Positions 25,801-35,030 of a stretch of DNA of 64,000 bases are shown piece by piece; within the stretch, counting starts at the first letter, position 1, and every line of letters begins with the position of its first letter. The translations under genes and the position numbers were made by a program. A model generated the notes under the pieces. That model was not told where the DNA came from and did no database searches. It was given only the letters and a program-made list of their open reading frames with translations. This DNA comes from Streptomyces mashuensis (GTDB lineage: Bacteria; Actinomycetota; Actinomycetes; Streptomycetales; Streptomycetaceae): assembly GCF_014654785.1 (NCBI RefSeq), contig NZ_BNBD01000006.1, positions 62,001 through 126,000 of the forward strand, written 5' to 3'.

Positions 25801-26389
25801 CCAGTACGCGCTGCCCACCGACCCGTCCGCCACGGGCCAGTTCGCGCAGGTTCAGCAGCAGCACGCCGAGCCGGCGCAGCAGACGGGCCAGTACGAGCTG
25901 CCCGCGCAGCCGCAGGCCGAGGGCGCCGGTGGCCGGACCCCGCTCTTCGAGGAGCTGGAGTCGCACTGGTTCCGCGGTGCCGCCGACGCCGGCAGCGTGC
26001 CGCAGCAGCCGGACGGTTCCGCGCGGCCCGAGCCGCAGGCGCCCGCCCCGGCGCCGGACCGGGCCGAGGTGCAGCCCGCCGACCGCGAGGCGCCGTGGCG
26101 CGAGACGCCCAACGACGAGCGCTGGCGCCGTGCCGAGCAGGTCCGCGAGCCGGCCGCCGGCGGCACCACCTCGTCCGGTCTGCCGCGGCGCGTGCCGCGC
26201 GCCAACCTGGTGGAGGGGACCGCGCAGCAGCAGTCCCTCCCGTCCGGTCCGCAGGTCTCGCGCGCGCCCGACGACGTGCGCGGCCGCCTGACCAATCTTC
26301 GCCGGGGCATTCAGCAAGGACGTCAGGCCGGCAACGGCTCGACCACCGGCAGTCACAATGTTGGCCCCACTTACCAGCAGGAGCGTTAG
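22814..26389 (+). CDS. cvnA1: Conservon sensor kinase-like protein CvnA (first copy)
   Basis: Membrane sensor of a cvn conservon, about 1191 residues from the GTG at 22814. Layout: a basic N-terminus, TM1 (RLVSLLALPVVAATSLGAL, about residues 56-75), an extracellular nitrate/nitrite-sensor-like helical domain, TM2 (GALIILVLGISLVGAFVVA, about 375-394), a HAMP-like linker, then a HATPase with the segment LDHLATRMRRNGENLLVLAG, N-box LAELLENATSFSS and G-box DTGIGLSPEDL. The last 450 residues are Pro/Gly/Gln-rich and disordered-looking, with about nine TGQY/TGRF repeats. It presumably signals to CvnB-D at the membrane. Numbering as cvn1 is by remembered synteny. The start is uncertain by a few codons. 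Confidence 0.92.
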   Translation: MQGRFKRDGSAAAEPEPRGATDRGTPADVPNGGEPAERPKAKGPGGPGSRIALRNWRISTRLVSLLALPVVAATSLGALRIDDSLGKVDQLDHMKLLTEMTGKATLLANALQEERDRTAGPTISRRVDDQINASRQKSDRAAQAFRDTTAKVKPDDPTMVGVQTTLVDITKQLDKLKEIRKQPYKDEEFVSRTVNQYGELINSLLSLSQDMAQATSNSDMITATRALATFSSAKEYASIQRAVISAGLANTKGAHLSENDHQYGKAALDNEEEALRRFTAIRAGDSAELLKSLNGGMPDITTANTFAERAFGSDALKGEKTTYLDWFDLDTIKINEMSKIEQTLLSQMEQKALELRDDAQQDAILNGALIILVLGISLVGAFVVARSMVRSLRRLQDTAQKVAQERLPELVKQLSESDPQDVDTSVESVGVHSRDEIGKVAAAFDDVHREAVRLAAEQALLRGNVNAMFTNLSRRSQGLIQRQLSLISELESREADPDQLSSLFKLDHLATRMRRNGENLLVLAGEEPGRRWTRPVPLVDVLRAAASEVEQYERIELSGVPPTEVAGRVVNDLVHLLAELLENATSFSSPQTKVKVTGHALPDGRVLVEIHDTGIGLSPEDLAAINERLAAPPTVDVSVSRRMGLFVVGRLSLRHGIRIQLRPSDSGGTTALVMLPVDVAQGGKKPAPGGAPGTAPGAPAGGPGQQRRQGPGAAPRPVAGQRPPTTDGGLPVRGAGAGAAPSGGAATGSLFDTAPRGGQSGPGAMPPAGGPQPSARAATPSWGSDRPAGGPGAGAGAPGGAPGQGLAGLTPRRKPKKRDDDWPMASGGSARPEQDTPRGHEDVDAAPAKAPLAGGPGDTAQFPPVRPDASGPSATGQFAVPGNAAQAGGGPGDTAEFPALNAAGEPQSSTTGRFAQPQQSQQQSRQQAPQHPEPSQQTGQYELPADPATTGQYAVPADLSGTTGRFASPAAADAPGSTSGEYERPQHGDAPAGSTGQYALPTDPSATGQFAQVQQQHAEPAQQTGQYELPAQPQAEGAGGRTPLFEELESHWFRGAADAGSVPQQPDGSARPEPQAPAPAPDRAEVQPADREAPWRETPNDERWRRAEQVREPAAGGTTSSGLPRRVPRANLVEGTAQQQSLPSGPQVSRAPDDVRGRLTNLRRGIQQGRQAGNGSTTGSHNVGPTYQQER

Positions 26390-26812
26390 TTGAGTCCGAT
26401 GAGCCAGGCGGCGCAGAATCTGAACTGGTTGATCACCAACTTCGTGGACAACACCCCCGGGGTGTCCCACACCGTCGTGGTGTCCGCCGACGGACTTCTT
26501 CTGGCGATGTCCGAAGGGTTTCCCCGCGACCGTGCCGACCAGCTGGCGGCGGTGGCCTCCGGGCTGACGTCGCTGACGGCCGGCGCCTCGCGCATCTTCG
26601 AGGGGGGCACGGTCAACCAGACCGTGGTCGAGATGGAGCGTGGGTTCCTGTTCATCATGTCCATCTCGGACGGCTCGTCGCTGGCCGTGCTGGCGCACCC
26701 GGAGTGCGACATCGGCCTCGTCGGCTACGAGATGGCGCTGCTCGTCGACCGCGCGGGCAACGTCCTCACGCCCGACCTGCGCGCCGAGCTCCAGGGCAGC
26801 CTGCTGAACTGA
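26390..26812 (+). CDS. cvnB1: Roadblock/LC7-domain protein CvnB (first copy)
   Basis: A 140-residue roadblock/LC7 protein, MSQAAQNLNWLITNFV then VSHTVVVSADGLLLAMSEG, the MglB-like family that acts as partner of small Ras-like GTPases. The second conservon begins its CvnB with GTG at the equivalent position, so here the homologous start is a TTG directly abutting the cvnA1 stop, with GGAG six bases upstream; the ATG at 26399 is the alternative. Only about three residues differ from CvnB2. Confidence 0.92.
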   Translation: MSPMSQAAQNLNWLITNFVDNTPGVSHTVVVSADGLLLAMSEGFPRDRADQLAAVASGLTSLTAGASRIFEGGTVNQTVVEMERGFLFIMSISDGSSLAVLAHPECDIGLVGYEMALLVDRAGNVLTPDLRAELQGSLLN

Positions 26813-26913
26813 CCGCCGCCACAACCGTCCCGTTCGACCGTACGGCCGAAAGCCCCCCAGCGGCCCCCGCTCGACGGCATCATTGCCATCCTGCTGTCCC
26901 GTCCGGAGGATCC

Positions 26914-27327
26914 ATGACCCCGCCCGCCTCGCCCGGCCCGTACGGCGCCGCACACCACCATGCGTCGTACGGGAGTGATGAAGGTGACCAGCCGCTCGTC
27001 CGCCCCTACGCCATGACGGGGGGCCGGACCCGGCCGCGCTACCAGCTCGCCATCGAGGCGCTGGTCAGCTCGACGGCCGATCCGGCCGTCCTGGCCGGGC
27101 TGCTCCCCGAGCACCAGCGGATCTGTCACCTGTGCCAAGAGGTGAAGTCGGTGGCCGAGGTCTCGGCGCTGCTGAACATGCCGCTGGGTGTGGCCCGGAT
27201 CCTCGTGGCCGACCTGGCGGAGGCCGGCATGGTGGCGATCCACCAGCCGGGCGGCGGCACCGAGGCCGGCGGGACGCCGGATGTGACACTGCTCGAAAGG
27301 GTTCTCAGTGGACTTCGGAAGCTCTAG
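26914..27327 (+). CDS. cvnC1: DUF742 protein CvnC (first copy)
   Basis: A 137-residue DUF742 protein with the family block LVRPYAMTGGRTRPRYQLA, the two-cysteine ICHLC motif, a winged-helix-like SVAEVSALLNMPLGVARILV and the C-terminal TLLERVLSGLRKL. The ATG at 26914 has GGAGGATCC directly upstream. Its end overlaps cvnD1 by 20 bases. Conservon C proteins bind their D partner in studied systems; that is known of the family, not seen here. Confidence 0.92.
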   Translation: MTPPASPGPYGAAHHHASYGSDEGDQPLVRPYAMTGGRTRPRYQLAIEALVSSTADPAVLAGLLPEHQRICHLCQEVKSVAEVSALLNMPLGVARILVADLAEAGMVAIHQPGGGTEAGGTPDVTLLERVLSGLRKL

Positions 27328-27904
27328 CGGAGGCTACGGCGGCGCGGCCGCCGGCCGTGCCACGACCTCCGCGAAGATCGTCGTGGCCGGCGGCTTCGGC
27401 GTCGGCAAGACCACGTTCGTCGGCGCGGTCTCGGAGATCAGTCCGCTGCGCACCGAGGCCGTGATGACGTCCGCGTCCGCGGGCATCGACGATCTGAGCC
27501 ACGTCCAGGACAAGACCACGACGACCGTGGCGATGGATTTCGGCCGCATCACGCTCGATGACGACCTGATCCTCTACCTGTTCGGCACGCCCGGCCAGGA
27601 CCGCTTCTGGTTCATGTGGGACGACCTGGTGCGCGGCGCGATCGGCGCCGTGGTGCTCGTCGACACCCGGCGTCTGGCCGACTGCTTCCCGGCCGTCGAC
27701 TACTTCGAGAACAGCGGCCTGCCCTTCGTCATCGCCCTCAACGGGTTCAACGGGCAGCAGCCCTACGGCCCGGAGGAGGTGCGGGAGGCGCTGCAGATCG
27801 GCCCGGACGCGCCGATCATCACCACCGACGCCCGGCACCGCAACGAGGCCAAGTCCACCCTCATCACGCTGGTGGAACACGCCCTGATGGCCCGGCTGAA
27901 ATAG
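27308..27904 (+). CDS. cvnD1: Ras-like GTPase CvnD (first copy)
   Basis: A 198-residue small GTPase of the MglA/Rab-like type. P-loop GGFGVGKT at residues 28-35, the G3-like FGTPGQDRFWF, and the guanine-specificity region ALNGFN at 143-148. The standard NKxD is replaced by N145-G-F-N148: the lysine is glycine and, unlike the second copy, the aspartate is asparagine. It overlaps cvnC1, the normal conservon order. A terminator follows. Confidence 0.93.
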   Translation: MDFGSSSGGYGGAAAGRATTSAKIVVAGGFGVGKTTFVGAVSEISPLRTEAVMTSASAGIDDLSHVQDKTTTTVAMDFGRITLDDDLILYLFGTPGQDRFWFMWDDLVRGAIGAVVLVDTRRLADCFPAVDYFENSGLPFVIALNGFNGQQPYGPEEVREALQIGPDAPIITTDARHRNEAKSTLITLVEHALMARLK

Positions 27905-27974
27905 CGCCGTCATGACGGTGCGTAAGATGTGGGATTGACCACGAAGCACTTCGGGTGTTCATAACGTTTCGACA

Positions 27975-28021
27975 GAGAATCGGCCGGACGCGACCACTGG
28001 GCGCGTCCGGCCGATTTCTCT
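27975..28021 (+). terminator. Terminator after the first conservon
   Basis: A near-perfect hairpin with arms GAATCGGCCGGACGCG and CGCGTCCGGCCGATTTC, followed by TCTCTGTG, 70 bp after cvnD1. It insulates the two conservons. Confidence 0.85.
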
Positions 28022-28221
28022 GTGCACACACCGCCCCGGGCTTTTGACGCGGCCTGGCCTTAATGCCCGTTTTAGGTCGGGCAAATCGCGGCCTTCAGGG
28101 GCTCTGTCCGTTGTTTGGAATGCGCCTGTCCGCCGTGCTGGAATTCCCGGACTGAGCAGTGACGGGCTCAGCAGATAAACGGCACAGCAACAGGTGCCGA
28201 CGCCGAGAGGTTGTTGGTCGA

Positions 28222-31200
28222 GTGAGGCGAAGAAAGACGGGCGCCGCGCAGCAGGCGCGGGATGCGCGGGGTAACTTCACCCCGCCGTCGCGCACAGCGG
28301 CGCCGCCTTCCGACATGCCCGAACCCCCCGCCCCCGATCCCGGCCGCGGCGGCAGATTCTCGCCCCGCAACTGGCGCGTGCCCGTCAGACTGAACGCGAT
28401 CCTCCTGATCCCGGTGATCGTGGCCCTGGTCGTCGGTGGCGTCCACATCAAGGAGACCGTCGACACCTGGGACGAGGCGCAGAACGCCGCCAACACGGCG
28501 CGCGTGGTGCGGGCCGCGGTGGTGTACGCGCACGCCGTCATCGACGAGCGCGACCTCACGGCCAAGCCGCTGCTGGAGAACCGGCACGACGACCCGGTCG
28601 TCCAGAAGACCCGGTCGGCCACGGACGCCGCCCGCGAGGACTTCGACCAGGCCGTCAAGAAGATGCCGAGGACGCCCTCCCTGGAGCGTCGTCTGAAGGC
28701 CGTGCGCGACGCCGAGCCGACGCTGCCCAAGCTGCGCCAGGCCGCGTACACCTCCGCCCTGGAGGGCGCGAAGACCGAGGACGGCTACGGCGCGATCCAG
28801 CGTCCGCTCATGGCGTTCACCAACGAGCTGGGCCTGGGCACGGGCAACGTCACCTCGTACGGCCGCATGGTCTACGCCGTGTCGCTGGCCAAGGCCGCCG
28901 AGTCGCTGCAGCGCTCCATCGGTGTGCACCTGCTCATCAAGCCGGGCACCGCCAAGGACCGCGAGACGCTGCTGACCGCGTTCTCCTCCTACAACTTCCT
29001 GGAGTACGTCGCCCGCGGCGAGTACGAGGCCGGCGGTACCGAGGACGACATCAAGCGCCTCAACAACGCGCTGTCCGCCGACGCGCAGGTCGCCGAGCAG
29101 GACAAGATGGCCGCCGCCATCATGTCCGGCGCCACCACCGCCCAGCTCAAGGCGCGCGGGGTGACCGACGAGACCTGGCTGGCGACGTCCACCGGCAAGT
29201 TCGGTGCGTACCGCTCCGTCGAGGAGCACCTGGCCGACAAGGCCGTGGACGAGGCCGAGAAGGTCGCCTCGGACGCGCAGCAGTCCGCCATCGTCAACTC
29301 GTCGGTCATGGTCCTCGCCCTGACGCTGGCGTTCCTCGTGGCCGGGAAGATGGCGCGCTCCATGAGCCGCAGCATGCGCCGGCTGCGGGCCGCGGCCGCC
29401 GAGGTGGCCCAGCAGCGCCTGCCGGCCCTGGTCGACCAGCTCTCCCGCACCGACCCCGGTCGCGTGGACACCCGGGTCGAGCCGATCCCGATCACCACCA
29501 GGGACGAGATCGGCGAGGTCGCCCGCGCCTTCGACCAGGTGCACCGCGAGGCGGTGCGGCTGGCCGCCGAGCAGGCGGGCCTGCGGGGCAACGTCAACGC
29601 GATCTTCACCAACCTGTCCCGCCGCAACCAGGCGCTGATCGAGGGCCAGCTGACCCTCATCACCGACCTGGAGAACAACGAGGCCGACCCGGACCAGCTG
29701 GAGAACCTCTTCCGCCTGGACCACCTGGCCACCCGTATGCGGCGCAACGGCGAGAACCTCCTCATCCTCGCGGGCGAGGAGCCCGGCCGCCGCTGGGACC
29801 AGCCGATCCCGCTGGTGGACGTGCTCCGCGCCGCCTCCTCGGAGGTGGAGGCGTACGAGCGCATCGAGCTCAGCGGCCTGCCCGAGGCCGAGATCCACGG
29901 CCGGGCCGTGACCGACCTCGTGCACCTGCTCGCCGAGCTGCTGGAGAACGCCACCACGTTCTCCTCCCCGCACACCAAGGTCCGGGTCACCGCGACGCGT
30001 CTGCCCGACGGCCGCGTCATGGTCGAGATCCACGACAAGGGCATCGGCCTGACCGCCGAGGACTTCGCCGACATCAACCACCGGCTGGCCAACCCGCCGA
30101 CCGTGGACGTGGCGATCGCCCAGCGCATGGGCCTGTTCGTGGTCGGCCGCCTGGCGGCACGCCACGGCATCCGGGTCCAGCTGCGCCCCTCGGGCGAGCA
30201 GGCCGGCACCACCTCGCTGGTGATGCTGCCGGACGCCATCACCCACGGTGGTGGCGGCGACGATCTCGTCGAGGACGACTTCACCGTCTCCCGGGTGGTG
30301 CCGGAGCAGCCGCAGCCCGCGCAGGGCGGCGGCCTGAAGACCGCGGCCGAGCTGGGCTTCGACGACTCGCGCTACGAGCAGCGGCCGCAGGACGGCTCCG
30401 CACTGGACTCCGTCGGCCGTTCGCTGCTCCGCGAGGAGCGCCGCGCGGCGCTGGGCGACCGGTCCGCCGGCGGCGACCGCCCGCTGTTCCGCGACGAGGT
30501 CGAGGAGCAGGCCCCGGCCCAGCAGACCCAGCAGGCCCCGGTGCAGGACCCGTTCGGGCAGCAGCAGGGCGGGCAGCAGGGCTATGACGCGTACGCCACG
30601 CAGCCCGCGCAGCCCGCGTACGAGCCGCAGCCGGAACAGCCGGCGCACCAGCAGTACCCCGCGCAGGACTTCGGCGGGCAGCCGTACGGCGAGCCCAACG
30701 CCCCTGGCCCGCAGGGCGAGTGGACCGATACAGGTACGTACCAGCAGGCGTACGGGCAGGGTTACGCAGCGGAACCGGAATCCCGGCCGACCGCTGACAC
30801 GGCCCAGCCGGACCGCGTAGAGTTCGACCGTCCGGGCCCCGCCTCCAGCGGCCCCCACTCGCTGACCGGGTCCGGTCTGCCGCGCCGCGACAAGCGGTGG
30901 CAGCACACCGAGTCAGGCGAGGAGGCCAGGAGGGACGGCGCAGAACCGGAGCAGCAGTCCCGGCAGGAGGACCGGCAGCGGCCCGCCGAGCGGGACCCCG
31001 ACTGGCGGTCGGCGAACGACGAGCGCTGGCAGCGTGCCGGGCAGCTCCGTGATCCGAAGGCCGGCGGCGTCACCGCCTCCGGACTCCCCCGCCGGGTTCC
31101 CAAGGCCAATCTGGTGGAGGGCCAGGCGGCGACGACGCCGCAGGACGGCCCCCAGATCTCCCGGGCACCGGAGGACGTCCGCGGCAGGCTCGCGAACCTG

Positions 31201-31320
31201 CGCCGCGGCATCCAGCAGGGCCGCAACGCGGGGACCGAGCCCGCCCCGAACACCGCGCACGACCAGCAGCAGCACGACCAGGGCTTCGGCCCCGGCGGTA
31301 CCTATGATCAGGAGCGTTAG
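28222..31320 (+). CDS. cvnA2: Conservon sensor kinase-like protein CvnA (second copy)
   Basis: Same architecture as the first CvnA: TM1 (LNAILLIPVIVALVVGGVHI), an extracellular helical sensor region, TM2 (SSVMVLALTLAFLVAGKMA), HAMP, HATPase with N-box LAELLENATTFSS and G-box DKGIGLTAEDF. The kinase halves of the two copies are close, the sensor domains are much more different, suggesting different inputs. The C-terminal tail (about 330 residues) is Gln/Pro/Tyr-rich and lacks the TGQY repeats of copy 1, but both end with the shared ISRAPEDVRGRLANLRRGIQ. The GTG at 28222 is my choice; an in-frame GTG at 28159 is possible. Confidence 0.9.
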   Translation: MRRRKTGAAQQARDARGNFTPPSRTAAPPSDMPEPPAPDPGRGGRFSPRNWRVPVRLNAILLIPVIVALVVGGVHIKETVDTWDEAQNAANTARVVRAAVVYAHAVIDERDLTAKPLLENRHDDPVVQKTRSATDAAREDFDQAVKKMPRTPSLERRLKAVRDAEPTLPKLRQAAYTSALEGAKTEDGYGAIQRPLMAFTNELGLGTGNVTSYGRMVYAVSLAKAAESLQRSIGVHLLIKPGTAKDRETLLTAFSSYNFLEYVARGEYEAGGTEDDIKRLNNALSADAQVAEQDKMAAAIMSGATTAQLKARGVTDETWLATSTGKFGAYRSVEEHLADKAVDEAEKVASDAQQSAIVNSSVMVLALTLAFLVAGKMARSMSRSMRRLRAAAAEVAQQRLPALVDQLSRTDPGRVDTRVEPIPITTRDEIGEVARAFDQVHREAVRLAAEQAGLRGNVNAIFTNLSRRNQALIEGQLTLITDLENNEADPDQLENLFRLDHLATRMRRNGENLLILAGEEPGRRWDQPIPLVDVLRAASSEVEAYERIELSGLPEAEIHGRAVTDLVHLLAELLENATTFSSPHTKVRVTATRLPDGRVMVEIHDKGIGLTAEDFADINHRLANPPTVDVAIAQRMGLFVVGRLAARHGIRVQLRPSGEQAGTTSLVMLPDAITHGGGGDDLVEDDFTVSRVVPEQPQPAQGGGLKTAAELGFDDSRYEQRPQDGSALDSVGRSLLREERRAALGDRSAGGDRPLFRDEVEEQAPAQQTQQAPVQDPFGQQQGGQQGYDAYATQPAQPAYEPQPEQPAHQQYPAQDFGGQPYGEPNAPGPQGEWTDTGTYQQAYGQGYAAEPESRPTADTAQPDRVEFDRPGPASSGPHSLTGSGLPRRDKRWQHTESGEEARRDGAEPEQQSRQEDRQRPAERDPDWRSANDERWQRAGQLRDPKAGGVTASGLPRRVPKANLVEGQAATTPQDGPQISRAPEDVRGRLANLRRGIQQGRNAGTEPAPNTAHDQQQHDQGFGPGGTYDQER

Positions 31321-31321
31321 T

Positions 31322-31744
31322 GTGAGCCCGATGAGCCAGGCGGCGCAGAACCTGAACTGGTTGATCACCAGTTTCGTGGACAACACCCCCGGGGTGTCCC
31401 ACACCGTCGTGGTCTCCGCCGACGGACTCCTTCTGGCGATGTCCGAAGGGTTTCCGCGGGACCGCGCCGACCAGCTTGCGGCCGTCGCCTCCGGCCTGAC
31501 CTCGCTGACCGCGGGCGCGTCCCGCATCTTCGAGGGCGGCACGGTCAACCAGACCGTGGTCGAGATGGAGCGCGGCTTCCTCTTCATCATGTCCATCTCG
31601 GACGGCTCCTCGCTGGCCGTGCTGGCGCACCCGGAGTGCGACATCGGCCTCGTCGGCTACGAGATGGCCCTCCTGGTGGACCGCGCCGGCAACGTGCTGA
31701 CGCCGGAGCTCCGCTCCGAACTGCAGGGGAGCCTTCTCAACTAA
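31322..31744 (+). CDS. cvnB2: Roadblock/LC7-domain protein CvnB (second copy)
   Basis: Begins at GTG 31322, one base after the cvnA2 stop, with AGGAG upstream. The 140-residue product is almost identical to CvnB1 (N/S near residue 17, D/E and A/S near the C-terminus). The genes still carry scattered synonymous changes, with long identical stretches at the 5' end and middle. Roadblock partner of the CvnD GTPase. Confidence 0.92.
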   Translation: MSPMSQAAQNLNWLITSFVDNTPGVSHTVVVSADGLLLAMSEGFPRDRADQLAAVASGLTSLTAGASRIFEGGTVNQTVVEMERGFLFIMSISDGSSLAVLAHPECDIGLVGYEMALLVDRAGNVLTPELRSELQGSLLN

Positions 31745-31828
31745 CCGAGGGACAGTGCGTTTCGCGCCACCGCCCCCTATGGTGCGGTGGCGCGACCAGC
31801 AGGAGACAGGCAAGTCGGAGGAGGAGAC

Positions 31829-32356
31829 GTGGCAACGCCCCCAGGCGGTTACCCGTATGGAAACGACCAGCAGGCTCAACCCCCGTTGAACCGCTACACC
31901 TTTCCCTCCTCACCGAGCCACCGGGCCGTGCCGGAGCAGCAGTACCCCGGCGTGCCGGGCCACGCGCAGCAGCAGCGGCGCGCCCCGGGCGCCTCACCGG
32001 CAGGCACCACCAAGCACAACCCGCTGGTCCGCCCCTACGCGATGACCGGCGGCCGGACGCGGCCGCGGTACCAGCTCGCCATCGAGGCGCTGGTGCACAC
32101 CACGGCCCAGCCGTCCCAGTTGCAGGGGCAGTTGCCGGAACACCAGCGCATCTGCCATCTGTGCGTCGAGATCAAGTCGGTCGCGGAGATCTCGGCACTC
32201 CTCTCCATCCCGCTCGGCGTCGCCCGAATCCTCGTCGCCGACTTGGCGGAGGCCGGACTCGTCGCCATTCATCAACCCGGCGGCGACGCGGCCGCCGGCG
32301 GCCAGCCTGACGTGACACTGCTCGAAAGGGTGCTCAGTGGACTTCGGAACCTCTAG
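31829..32356 (+). CDS. cvnC2: DUF742 protein CvnC (second copy)
   Basis: DUF742 block LVRPYAMTGGRTRPRYQLA, ICHLC and SVAEISALLSIPLGVARILV as in copy 1, preceded by a 75-residue Gln/Pro-rich leader that copy 1 lacks. The GTG at 31829-31831 is set by GGAGGAGGAG upstream and gives 175 residues. It overlaps cvnD2 by 20 bases, exactly as in the first conservon. Confidence 0.92.
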   Translation: MATPPGGYPYGNDQQAQPPLNRYTFPSSPSHRAVPEQQYPGVPGHAQQQRRAPGASPAGTTKHNPLVRPYAMTGGRTRPRYQLAIEALVHTTAQPSQLQGQLPEHQRICHLCVEIKSVAEISALLSIPLGVARILVADLAEAGLVAIHQPGGDAAAGGQPDVTLLERVLSGLRNL

Positions 32357-32918
32357 CGGCGAGGCAGCCCGCTCCACCACCTCCGCGAAGATCGTGGTGG
32401 CGGGTGGCTTCGGCGTGGGCAAGACCACGTTCGTCGGCGCGGTCTCGGAGATCAACCCGCTGCGCACCGAAGCCGTGATGACCTCCGCCTCGGCGGGCAT
32501 CGACGACCTCACCCACGCGCCGGACAAGACCACGACGACCGTGGCGATGGACTTCGGCCGTATCACCCTGGACCAGGACCTGATCCTGTACCTGTTCGGC
32601 ACGCCCGGCCAGGACCGCTTCTGGTTCATGTGGGACGACCTGGTGCGCGGTGCGATCGGCGCCGTCGTGCTCGTCGACACGCGCCGCCTGGCCGACTGCT
32701 TCCCGGCCGTCGACTACTTCGAGAACAGCGGCCTGCCCTTCGTCATCGCCCTCAACGGCTTCGACGGGCACCAGCCGTACACGCCGGAAGAGGTCCGCGA
32801 GGCGCTGCAGATCGGCCCGGACGCGCCGATCATCACCACCGACGCCCGGCACCGCAACGAGGCCAAGTCGGCCCTCATCACGCTGGTCGAGCACGCCCTG
32901 ATGGCCCGGCTCCGCTGA
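32337..32918 (+). CDS. cvnD2: Ras-like GTPase CvnD (second copy)
   Basis: A 193-residue MglA-like GTPase, P-loop GGFGVGKT, FGTPGQDRFWF and specificity region N140-G-F-D143, retaining the aspartate that copy 1 has lost. Otherwise the two CvnD proteins are nearly the same from residue 20 onward. A strong terminator follows at once. Confidence 0.93.
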   Translation: MDFGTSSGEAARSTTSAKIVVAGGFGVGKTTFVGAVSEINPLRTEAVMTSASAGIDDLTHAPDKTTTTVAMDFGRITLDQDLILYLFGTPGQDRFWFMWDDLVRGAIGAVVLVDTRRLADCFPAVDYFENSGLPFVIALNGFDGHQPYTPEEVREALQIGPDAPIITTDARHRNEAKSALITLVEHALMARLR

Positions 32919-32938
32919 CCGCCACGCACACACGGGGA

Positions 32939-32972
32939 AGCCCCCGCGCTCCTGAGGGAGTGCGGGGGCTTT
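32939..32972 (+). terminator. Terminator after the second conservon
   Basis: A stem of AAGCCCCCGC-CTCC / GGAG-GCGGGGGCTT followed by TTCCG, 20 bp after the cvnD2 stop, convergent with accE. Confidence 0.88.
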
Positions 32973-33008
32973 TCCGTTCGTTCGGTACCGGCCCGGGGGC
33001 CGGGGGCG

Positions 33009-33203
33009 TCAGCCCTGCCAGCTGTGCGGCGCGCGGAAGCCGGCGGTGCGCTCCAGGCGGCGCCAGGGGGCGGTGGAGCGGCGCGGGCGGCCGGGGGCCG
33101 GGGCGGTGCCGGCGGCGGCGCGGGCGAGCAGGACGGCCGTGACGGCGGCGAGTTCCTCGGCGTCGGCGTGGCCCTTCTCGACGCGGACGAGCGTGTCGTT
33201 CAT
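33009..33203 (-). CDS. accE: Acyl-CoA carboxylase epsilon subunit
   Basis: A 64-residue protein with the actinobacterial epsilon-subunit pattern: LVRVEKGHADAEELAAVTAV at the N-terminus and the aromatic C-terminal RTAGFRAPHSWQG. The epsilon subunit stabilises the alpha-beta acyl-CoA carboxylase complex that supplies malonyl- and methylmalonyl-CoA. It is 23 bp downstream of the beta subunit gene, as in other streptomycetes. Confidence 0.92.
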   Translation of the reverse strand: MNDTLVRVEKGHADAEELAAVTAVLLARAAAGTAPAPGRPRRSTAPWRRLERTAGFRAPHSWQG

Positions 33204-33226
33204 GGGGGTCTCCACTGGTGGGCGGG

Positions 33227-34810
<1,584 letters not shown>

Positions 34811-34972
34811 GGAACGACGGTACGCGGCCCCGGTCCCGGAACATCATGTCGGTTCCACACAACGAACCGCTCGATTTCGTGGGCAGGCGACACAGAACTT
34901 CACGCCCCCTTAGCAGGTGGGAGCGGCCTCATAGGGGTCCCACGCTGTGGGCACCCCACAATTGCGGCCGAC

Positions 34973-34990
34973 GGGGGCGGTCGTGCCCCC
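34973..34990 (-). terminator. Weak hairpin after the lyase gene
   Basis: GGGGGC and GCCCCC arms around 6 nt, 40 bp after the polysaccharide lyase stop. The rest of the 220-bp gap before accB holds the accB promoter region; I see no gene. Confidence 0.35.
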
Positions 34991-35030
34991 TGATTGACCC
35001 CTGTGAGCCCCTGCTCCGGCCCCGCGGACG

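Noticed and set aside
22958..26953. A 1331-codon minus-strand frame opposite the first conservon
   Set aside because: Antisense of the cvnA1 gene; composition is Arg/Gly/Val-rich without any domain, as expected from GC-rich codon bias.
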